Source: DAOPZC01 sp035353175 (GTDB lineage: Bacteria; Verrucomicrobiota; Kiritimatiellia; RFP12; UBA1067). From it: 10,211 nucleotides of DNA. Numbering within the stretch: position 1 is the first letter of the stretch; every line of letters starts with the position of its first letter. Positions 1 to 5,283 of the stretch are shown in pieces. The DNA is taken from contig DAOPZC010000109.1 in assembly GCA_035353175.1 (NCBI GenBank), forward strand, positions 1-10,211, in the 5' to 3' direction. Under the pieces are notes generated by a model. It saw only the letters and a program-made list of their open reading frames with translations, was not told the origin of the DNA and did no database searches. A program made the translations under genes and the position numbers.

Positions 1-659
1 ATCGGCTCCTCAAACCACAGGATGTTGAAATCCTCCAGCGCGTTGGCGATGCGCAGCGCGGTCGGCAGATCGAAACGGCCGTGGCCTTCGATCAGGATCT
101 CGGCGCGGCCATCCACGGCCTCATACACCTTCTCCACGCACTTGATCGCCTTGCGGAACGCCTGCGGCTCCAGGTGGCGGTAGGCCGAACCGAAGGGATC
201 CCATTTGAGGCCCTTCCACCCCACCGTCTCAACGGCTTCGGCCGCTTTCGCGCCGAACTCTTCCGGCTCCTTTGCGCCCGCGAACCACGCGTTGGCGTAG
301 CACGGCACCTTGTCGCGCATCTGCCCGCCCAACAGCCGCCACACCGGCACGTTCAGGCTCTTCCCCAAGATGTCCCACAGCGCGATGTCGATCGCCGAAA
401 TCGCGCTCATCAGCACGGGGCCGCCGCGCCAGTAGGCGTCGCGGTAGCTGCTGTGCCACAGCGCCTCGATGTCGCGCGGATCTTTGCCGAGCAGATCGCG
501 CTCAAGCTCCAGGCAGGCCGACACGATCGTGTGTTCCTTGTACTCCAACGTGGCCTCGCCGATGCCGTAAAGCCCCGGCTCATCCGTCAACACTTTGACG
601 AACACCCAATTGGTCCGGTACGCATTGCACACAAACGTTTTGATTCCAGTGATTTTCAT
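1..659 (-). CDS. Enolase-superfamily sugar-acid dehydratase (galactonate dehydratase-like), C-terminus beyond window
   Basis: Continuous reading frame of 219 codons from an ATG at 659, open at the left edge. It starts MKITGIKTFVCNAYR and matches the N-terminal capping domain and first half of the barrel of the mandelate racemase/galactonate dehydratase group. Visible hallmarks are WRGGPVLMSAISAID around residues 77-91, ALWDILGK (93-100), LLGG (109-112), a barrel lysine in GLKWD (150-154), EGHGR (191-195) and WFEEP (215-219). By family knowledge, acidic residues in the last two motifs bind the Mg2+ that activates an alpha-proton of an aldonate. The first ligand position is E191, where E. coli DgoD has Asp. 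Full-length relatives are about 380-400 residues, so roughly 170 are missing. It lies 43 bp after the transporter gene and is probably co-transcribed. The ribosome binding site is weak. The substrate is not determined; a galactonate-type acid is an inference from the operon. Confidence 0.85.
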   Translation of the reverse strand, partial: MKITGIKTFVCNAYRTNWVFVKVLTDEPGLYGIGEATLEYKEHTIVSACLELERDLLGKDPRDIEALWHSSYRDAYWRGGPVLMSAISAIDIALWDILGKSLNVPVWRLLGGQMRDKVPCYANAWFAGAKEPEEFGAKAAEAVETVGWKGLKWDPFGSAYRHLEPQAFRKAIKCVEKVYEAVDGRAEILIEGHGRFDLPTALRIANALEDFNILWFEEP

Positions 660-675
660 AGGTCTGATTTTCCGA

Positions 676-696
676 AGTTTCCAGTTTCACGTTTTC
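676..696. repeat. Degenerate heptamer tandem repeat (about three units)
   Basis: Between the transporter stop and the dehydratase start, the plus strand reads three consecutive 7-mers: AGTTTCC, AGTTTCA and CGTTTTC. On the transcribed strand this gives GAAA motifs at 7-nt spacing in the leader of the dehydratase gene. The array is short and imperfect, so it may be a remnant or chance. Confidence 0.35.
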
Positions 697-702
697 AGTG
701 AC

Positions 703-1956
703 TTATTCAACCACGCGGTCGCGGTTGAAGGTAAAGAACATCGAACAAAAGATCGCCACAGCCCCCAGCACATAAGCCCCCGCCAGAACGAAGAACCCCT
801 GCTGGATGCCCGCCACTTTGCCATGCAGATCACAGAACCGTCCGATCATCCACGTGGGGATCGTTCCCAAGAGAAAGGCCGTCATCGTCATCAGCCCCAC
901 CGCCGTGGAACGGTATTTCGGCGGCACCACGTCGAACAGCGACGCGTGGGTATTGACCTCGAAAAGCCCGCGGAAAACGCCATAACCGGCCATCGCCAGC
1001 CAGGTCGCCTGGACGCCGTCCGCCACGCCGATCCAGAAGATCATCGGCGCGCCCAACAGCAGGGCGACCCCCTGCAGGATCAGCCGGAAGCGCGGATATT
1101 TTGCGACGACCCAATCGGTCAAGAAGCCGCCCGCCATGATCGCGCAGAAAGCGGCCAGGTGATGGTAGAGCATGGCGCCGCCCGCCGCCTGCGTGAGCGT
1201 CATCGGCACGGCGCTGTCCTTGAACTTTTCCATCACAAATGAAGGCGCCCAAAAAACGTAGGCGTTGTTCACGAACACCACCGCGCAGAACCCCGCCGTC
1301 GCCAGCAGCACGCTCGGCGTCTTGACCAGCACGCGAATCGACTCCCACAACTGGGGCTTGTCTGCCCCAACGAGAGTCTTCTGCTCCACTCTCGGCGCGT
1401 CCTTCAGCCGGAATACGAAAACGAGCCCGAGCAGGATGCCGGCCCCGCCGAAAAGATAGAAGACCGTGCGCCAGCCGAACGCATGTTCCACCATTCCCGC
1501 CAGATAACCGCTGCACATCAGGCCAATGTACAGCGCCGCCTGATGCACCGAGAGCGCAACAGAGCGCGTGGTCTTGTGATGCGAGGCCAGCAACGCGTAG
1601 GCCGAGGGCGCATAGAACGACTCGCCGCCGCCGGTCGCCACGCTCCGGAAGAGGATCAGCCCCAAGAGCCCGCTCGCCAAGCCCGTGACCGACGTCGCGC
1701 AGCTCCAGAACAGCAGGCTGCACGTGATGATCCATTTGCGGCTCAGGCGATCGCCCAAGAACCCGGCAAGCGGCACCATCACCGCGAGCGTGGCGAACAT
1801 CCAAGAGCCGATCTCGCCCATCTGGCCGTCTGTCAACCCTAGCTCGCGTTGGATCGGAATCAGAACAACGCTGAACAGCGCGCGGTCGGCCTGATGGAAG
1901 AAAAAGGCGCATGACAGCAGCGCCAGCAGTTCCCACTTGTAACGAGACGTGGTCAT
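703..1956 (-). CDS. MFS transporter, sugar-acid/anion symporter-like
   Basis: A 417-residue inner-membrane protein of the length and hydrophobic profile of a 12-helix major facilitator. The first helix ends in HQADR (21-25), the place where the anion:cation symporter branch usually has an N-Y-x-D-R type motif. The loop between helices 2 and 3 carries the MFS signature GFLGDRLSRK (65-74). A central loop around 183-205 separates the two six-helix halves. The start at 1956 is supported by AGGAGT at 1961-1966. The start codon overlaps the stop of the upstream GxxExxY relic as ATGA. Lying between the SDR and the sugar-acid dehydratase, it most likely imports the sugar or uronate/aldonate released by the exported hydrolases; the exact substrate cannot be read from the sequence. 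Relatives include hexuronate and sialate transporters. Confidence 0.85.
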   Translation of the reverse strand: MTTSRYKWELLALLSCAFFFHQADRALFSVVLIPIQRELGLTDGQMGEIGSWMFATLAVMVPLAGFLGDRLSRKWIITCSLLFWSCATSVTGLASGLLGLILFRSVATGGGESFYAPSAYALLASHHKTTRSVALSVHQAALYIGLMCSGYLAGMVEHAFGWRTVFYLFGGAGILLGLVFVFRLKDAPRVEQKTLVGADKPQLWESIRVLVKTPSVLLATAGFCAVVFVNNAYVFWAPSFVMEKFKDSAVPMTLTQAAGGAMLYHHLAAFCAIMAGGFLTDWVVAKYPRFRLILQGVALLLGAPMIFWIGVADGVQATWLAMAGYGVFRGLFEVNTHASLFDVVPPKYRSTAVGLMTMTAFLLGTIPTWMIGRFCDLHGKVAGIQQGFFVLAGAYVLGAVAIFCSMFFTFNRDRVVE

Positions 1957-2228
1957 TGAGACTCCTGTGTTGCGGTTTGGTTCACGCGGAGGCGCGGAGG
2001 CGCAGAGGAGATATACTGGTTGCCGATCCGGTGCAGTCCTTCTTCAAAAACAAGTCCGTCGTACTCAAAACGAACACTTTCTTGACGTTCAACTTTAAGG
2101 CCTCTCTTCGTCAATTCATGAGCCAACACAGTCTCATCAACCGACTCCAAAAGCCCAGGGCCAAGAGCCTGGCGCACCTTAATAGCCGCGTCAACTATTT
2201 GTCCTGCAACTTCATCGACGTCTCTCAT
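1953..2228 (-). pseudogene. GxxExxY family (PDDEXK_3-like) gene relic, internally shortened
   Basis: The 91-codon frame from ATG 2228 begins MRDVDEVAGQIVDAAIKVRQ and continues ALGPGLLESVDE, ELTKRGLKVERQ and YDGLVFEEG. These are typical N-terminal blocks of GxxExxY proteins, which are usually about 120-130 residues. The naming motif is damaged: G25-L-L-E28-S-V-D31 has Asp where Tyr is expected. After EEG (62-64) the frame jumps to LHRIGN, which resembles the usual C-terminal end, so the middle part with the conserved D-L-x-x-E-x-K-type residues appears to be missing in frame. The last ~17 residues are read from the right inverted repeat and the transporter leader. A strong ribosome binding site, GGAGGTG (2236-2242), lies 7 nt before the ATG. 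The family's function is not firmly known; a nuclease-like fold has been proposed. Almost certainly not functional. Confidence 0.75.
1979..2010 (+). repeat. Inverted terminal repeat, right arm in transcription order (octamer array)
   Basis: The plus strand starts GGTTCACGCGGAGGCGCGGA. It is built of three 8-mers, ACGCGGAG, GCGCGGAG and GCGCAGAG (1984-2007), followed by GAG. It pairs with 2236-2268 in inverted orientation: 28 of 32 positions match, with one 1-nt gap. It lies in the leader of the MFS gene and is translated as the tail of the relic frame. Confidence 0.7.
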
Positions 2229-2235
2229 TAAGAAG

Positions 2236-2268
2236 CACCTCCGCGCGCTCCGCGACTCCGCGTGAGCC
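2236..2268 (-). repeat. Inverted terminal repeat, left arm in transcription order (octamer array with SD)
   Basis: The minus strand starts GGCTCACGCGGAGTCGCGGA. It contains ACGCGGAG, TCGCGGAG and CGCGCGGAG units and ends in GGAGGTG, which is the ribosome binding site of the relic frame. It begins 7 bp after the stop codon of the SDR gene. It is the partner of 1979-2010. Confidence 0.7.
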
Positions 2269-2275
2269 TTCTCGC

Positions 2276-3055
2276 TCAGATGTCCACGTCCACGGGCATG
2301 TGCTGTGCGCTGCAACCCGCGTCCACCACCAGCCGCTCGCCGCAGATGTTGCGCGAAGCATTCGACGCCATGAACGCAACGGCCTGAGCGATATCGTCTG
2401 CGGTGGCTTCAAAGCCGAGCGGGCAATTCTGGCGGCGGCGCTTCGTCTTCTCTTCCGAAAGCTTCTCCCAGCGGTCCGTAAAGATATAACCCGGTGCCAC
2501 CATGTTCACACGAATACCCTTCGGCCCCAAGTCGACCGCCATCGACCGCGTCAGCGCATCGATTCCCCCCTTGCTCGACACATACGCCGTACGGTTGCGG
2601 ATCGCCCGCATCGAGACGTTCGAGCCCAAGTTCACAATCACGCCGCGGCTTTCCTGCTTCAGCATCATCTTGACCGCCTCCTGCGACACTTGGAATGTGC
2701 CCAGCAGGTTGGTCTTAATGACCGACAGAAAATACTCGGGCTCCATCTCCTCGAATGCCGGCCCGATGCCCTGGTTACAGGCGTTGTTCACTAGAATGTC
2801 GATGCGGCCAAACTTTTCTTTGATCGCCGTGAACATCGCCCGCACCTGGGCGGTGTCCGAGATGTCAGCAGGCGTCTCCGTGAAATCCGTCAGCCCCATG
2901 GCACGCAGTTCAGCCGCACCTTTCGCCGTGCTCTCCGGCGTCGAACTGCAGACGCAGACCTTCGCGCCCTCGCGGATGAACAGCGCGGCGATGCCGACGC
3001 CCGTATTCCGGCTCGTGCCGGTCACCAAAACGACTTTGTCTTTAAAACGTTTCAT
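2276..3055 (-). CDS. SDR-family NAD(P)-dependent oxidoreductase
   Basis: A 259-residue classical short-chain dehydrogenase/reductase, the usual length for the family. The Rossmann dinucleotide site is TGTSRNTGVG (12-21), with D64 in the PADIS block. NNA is at 90-92. The catalytic set is N116, S145, Y158 and K162 (YVSSK), followed by the APGYIFTD loop (187-194) and a C-terminal GERLVVDAG strand (239-247). It is cytoplasmic and reversibly oxidises an alcohol or sugar hydroxyl. The start at 3055 is backed by AGGA (3063-3066) with 7-nt spacing. The context of exported glycosidases, sugar importer and sugar-acid dehydratase suggests a sugar dehydrogenase giving the lactone/aldonate, or a keto-sugar-acid reductase. 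Substrate and cofactor preference cannot be fixed by eye. Confidence 0.88.
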   Translation of the reverse strand: MKRFKDKVVLVTGTSRNTGVGIAALFIREGAKVCVCSSTPESTAKGAAELRAMGLTDFTETPADISDTAQVRAMFTAIKEKFGRIDILVNNACNQGIGPAFEEMEPEYFLSVIKTNLLGTFQVSQEAVKMMLKQESRGVIVNLGSNVSMRAIRNRTAYVSSKGGIDALTRSMAVDLGPKGIRVNMVAPGYIFTDRWEKLSEEKTKRRRQNCPLGFEATADDIAQAVAFMASNASRNICGERLVVDAGCSAQHMPVDVDI

Positions 3056-3084
3056 TCTCTGATCCTTTTAGCGACACACTTCGG

Positions 3085-3109
3085 CCCCTGTCGACATCGA
3101 TCGACGGGG
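3085..3109 (-). other. Intergenic hairpin before the SDR gene
   Basis: CCCC-t-GTCGA and TCGACGGGG form a 9-bp stem with one bulged base and a 6-nt loop, in the 67-bp gap between the GH50-like gene and the SDR gene. No T-run follows on the transcribed strand, so it is not a typical intrinsic terminator. It could instead be a processing or stabilising hairpin that separates the levels of the hydrolase and dehydrogenase parts of the transcript. Confidence 0.45.
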
Positions 3110-3122
3110 TCGATCCTTACAT

Positions 3123-5213
3123 TCATTTTCCGTTTCTAATCTCGTACAGCTTGTACCCGACCTCGCGGATTCCCGCGATGGTTTCCGGATACGGAGTGTT
3201 ACAGCAGTCCACAAAGCCGACTTGGAAGTTTTCGCCGTCGAACCGGCCGGTCGTCGCCTGGTCGCCGAACTGGTGCCAGTGTACGCCCACCACGTTCGGG
3301 TGCCGCAACGCCGACGTTACGTACTGCACATAGACCCGGCCGCGCTCTTCCTGACTCTCCAGCTTGATCAACCCCGGATGGAACAGCCCGCGGTCTAACG
3401 CCCCGAAATGGAACTCGCCGATCATCACCGGCTTGTCGACGCCTTCGGGCAGCTTAAAGTCGTCTAGGTGCTTAGCATAGATGTTGTAGCTGATCAGATC
3501 GCAATAGCGGGCCGCGACCTTGACGGCGAACTCGGGACCGCGCCCCGCGAAGCGGCAACCCATGTAGAGCTTGTCGGGTGCGGCCGCCTTGAACTCCTCG
3601 CGAATATTTTTGAAATAGGCGTCGGCGATCACGAGCGTGAACTCGGCCAGATCTTCGGCCGCCCCGGCCCCCGGACGTTTGGCAACGGACAGGAACGCAT
3701 CCCAGTCCGCATAGTTTGTGCCCCACGCGGTGTTGAGCTTGACCACCGTGTCATATTTCGCCCGCATACGTTTCAGAAACTCGACCTTCGCGACCTGATC
3801 GGCCGGAGACTCCAATGTCCATGCAGCCAGATCCGTGGGGCCGCCCCAACTCAACTCGTTATCCACGAAGAACCCGAAGCACCACGGGTCGTCCATCTCC
3901 GCCTTGTGTTCGGCCATCAGCCGACGCACGTCAGCGCGGAACGAGGGATCGAACGGGTCGCGGAAGGGCCACCAGCCGTCGTGGCTGCCCGCGATCGGCT
4001 TGGATTTCAGTTCAAAACGATCCGTATACGGCGTGCGGTCCATCAGACAGATCTTCTTGTCCGAGCTGTTCGCGATCGTGTTCAAGCCCCAGCTGCGCAG
4101 GCGCACGTGAGCGAGATCGGCGAAGATGTCGTAGTACTTTTCGCCGTATTTGCGGTAGCAGTTCGCCGAGGAGAAATCGTAGGTGCGCTGGATGTTGCGC
4201 TTCACATAGTACGGATACAGCAGCTCGTCGCGCGTCGTATAGAACTTTGCGAAGGGCGTGCCCTCTGCCGGGAGATTCTCAAAATACAACTCCCGCCTGT
4301 CCAGCGGCGTAATCGCCGTCGAAGGCGTGACGCGCACAGGTCCGTGCGACCAGTAAAGAAATCCCTCGGGATCCACCATCCACCACTTTCCGTCGAGCTT
4401 CTCCACACGGAAATGACCGGTCGCTTCGCGTTTCGGACCGGCCGCCCAGCCGCCGAACCTGCTCCAGCCCTTTGGCCCCGGGTGCTCCGCCAGATCGGCC
4501 TTTTCGCGCTCGCGGGCCGCAATCAGCTCATCGTCTGAATGGATTTTTCCCGGCCACTCCTTGTACTTGAACTGGCCGTACTTGTCGATAAAAGGGAAGA
4601 ACTTGTCCGCAGGCAGTTTCATCCAATTCGGTGCCGCTGCGGTTTCGCCGGTGTGGGCTACAATGCGCTTTATGCCCCACAGCCAGTCCAGTTTGGGCTC
4701 TTTCATGTAGACCGCCACCCCCACCACGCGGGACGCGTCCAGATCAGCCACCACGCCGGTGGTCGTGAACGGCCCGTTCCGCATGCCAAAAAGCTTGCTT
4801 GAGACCTCCCGTCCGCTCGGCAAGGAAGGCGGCAAGTTCACGGAGCAGGCCAGCGCGCCTTTGCGCGGAAGTTTCACGCGATCAACAAAAACGCCCAGCG
4901 ATTTACCGGGCTCCGCTCCGGGATTGTCGAGGCGGATGGTCAGCGGCAGCTCGCCCTTGTTGTCGCGGTGCACCAACTCGAACGTGAGGCGATTGCATGT
5001 GGAGAGATCCCAGGCCCCCTTGATCAGCACGCCAGGGTAGCCGGTATTGCCCTTGGTCGCGATCTCCAGCACGCCGTCTTTGATCGCGAACTTACCGCCT
5101 GAATGCGGAACCACCGCAGACACCGGCGAGACCGCCGCATCGAACAGCACGACCTCGTCGGCAGCACACGACATTCCGGCCGCCAGCACCGCCATCATCA
5201 CAGTCTTTCTCAT
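3123..5213 (-). CDS. GH50 beta-agarase-family-like exported glycoside hydrolase
   Basis: A 696-residue protein. I chose ATG 5213 over an in-frame ATG at 5240 because it follows GAGGTG (5217-5222) and opens directly into a signal peptide, MRKTVMMAVLAAGMSCAAD, with cleavage probably near CAA. An N-terminal beta-rich, carbohydrate-binding-like part (about 20-190) is followed by a (beta/alpha)8 catalytic part. Its GH50-like motifs are RSWGLNTIANSSD (about 373-385), GFFVDNELSWG (447-457) with likely acid/base E453, and PVMIGEFHFG (595-604) with likely nucleophile E600. The spacing of the two glutamates (147) is close to that of characterised GH50 agarases. By family knowledge these are retaining enzymes acting on agarose-type beta-galactan chains. 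Relatives in PVC bacteria are often labelled agarase without proof, so the true substrate may be another galactan. It follows the GH42-like gene by 70 bp. Confidence 0.72.
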   Translation of the reverse strand: MRKTVMMAVLAAGMSCAADEVVLFDAAVSPVSAVVPHSGGKFAIKDGVLEIATKGNTGYPGVLIKGAWDLSTCNRLTFELVHRDNKGELPLTIRLDNPGAEPGKSLGVFVDRVKLPRKGALACSVNLPPSLPSGREVSSKLFGMRNGPFTTTGVVADLDASRVVGVAVYMKEPKLDWLWGIKRIVAHTGETAAAPNWMKLPADKFFPFIDKYGQFKYKEWPGKIHSDDELIAAREREKADLAEHPGPKGWSRFGGWAAGPKREATGHFRVEKLDGKWWMVDPEGFLYWSHGPVRVTPSTAITPLDRRELYFENLPAEGTPFAKFYTTRDELLYPYYVKRNIQRTYDFSSANCYRKYGEKYYDIFADLAHVRLRSWGLNTIANSSDKKICLMDRTPYTDRFELKSKPIAGSHDGWWPFRDPFDPSFRADVRRLMAEHKAEMDDPWCFGFFVDNELSWGGPTDLAAWTLESPADQVAKVEFLKRMRAKYDTVVKLNTAWGTNYADWDAFLSVAKRPGAGAAEDLAEFTLVIADAYFKNIREEFKAAAPDKLYMGCRFAGRGPEFAVKVAARYCDLISYNIYAKHLDDFKLPEGVDKPVMIGEFHFGALDRGLFHPGLIKLESQEERGRVYVQYVTSALRHPNVVGVHWHQFGDQATTGRFDGENFQVGFVDCCNTPYPETIAGIREVGYKLYEIRNGK

Positions 5214-5231
5214 ATTCACCTCTTTCCTCAG

Positions 5232-5257
5232 CCGGGACAAGCGGCCCGCTTGTCCGG
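5232..5257 (-). other. Strong hairpin just upstream of the GH50-like gene
   Basis: GGACAAGCG and CGCTTGTCC form a perfect 9-bp stem with a 3-nt GCC loop, extended by an outer CC/GG pair after one bulged base. It ends about 10 nt before the GAGGTG ribosome binding site of the GH50-like gene. No T-run follows on the minus strand, so termination is unlikely. A role in mRNA processing or in exposing the ribosome binding site is possible. Confidence 0.6.
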
Positions 5258-5283
5258 ATGGGCGAACCGTCCGTCTCCGCCGT

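Larger units (their letters stand above)
1979..2268 (-). mobile_element. Inverted-repeat-bounded GxxExxY element, about 290 bp
   Basis: A compact insertion between the SDR stop and the MFS start, bounded by imperfect inverted repeats at 1979-2010 and 2236-2268 and filled almost entirely by the GxxExxY relic. The interior (2041-2220) is about 48% GC by hand count, lower than the surrounding operon. No transposase is present and I see no clear target-site duplication. It resembles a non-autonomous, MITE-like unit. From memory, similar CGCGGAG-rich repeats flank GxxExxY genes in other environmental bacterial genomes; I could not verify this here. Confidence 0.55.

Noticed and set aside
1..659. 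3,6-anhydro-L-galactonate cycloisomerase as the identity of the enolase-superfamily gene
   Set aside because: Attractive next to an agarase-like gene, but the barrel motifs visible (KWD, EGHGR) are closer to the galactonate dehydratase group than to the KIKIG and DAN motifs I recall for cycloisomerases.
1911..2231. Plus-strand frame of 106 codons across the MFS start and the GxxExxY element
   Set aside because: It is opposite the recognisable GxxExxY blocks and has no good ribosome binding site or domain.
1979..2268. CRISPR-like or tandem-repeat array from the CGCGGAG octamers
   Set aside because: The octamers are contiguous without spacers and occur only in the two inverted arms, so they belong to the element ends.
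2226..2315. TTG-started extension of the GxxExxY frame into the SDR 3' end
   Set aside because: The 29 extra residues come from the repeat arm and the SDR coding end. ATG 2228 has a strong SD and matches the family's normal N-terminus.
5232..5257. Intrinsic terminator between the GH42-like and GH50-like genes
   Set aside because: The stem is strong but no T-run follows on the transcribed strand, and the next gene in the same direction begins within 20 nt.
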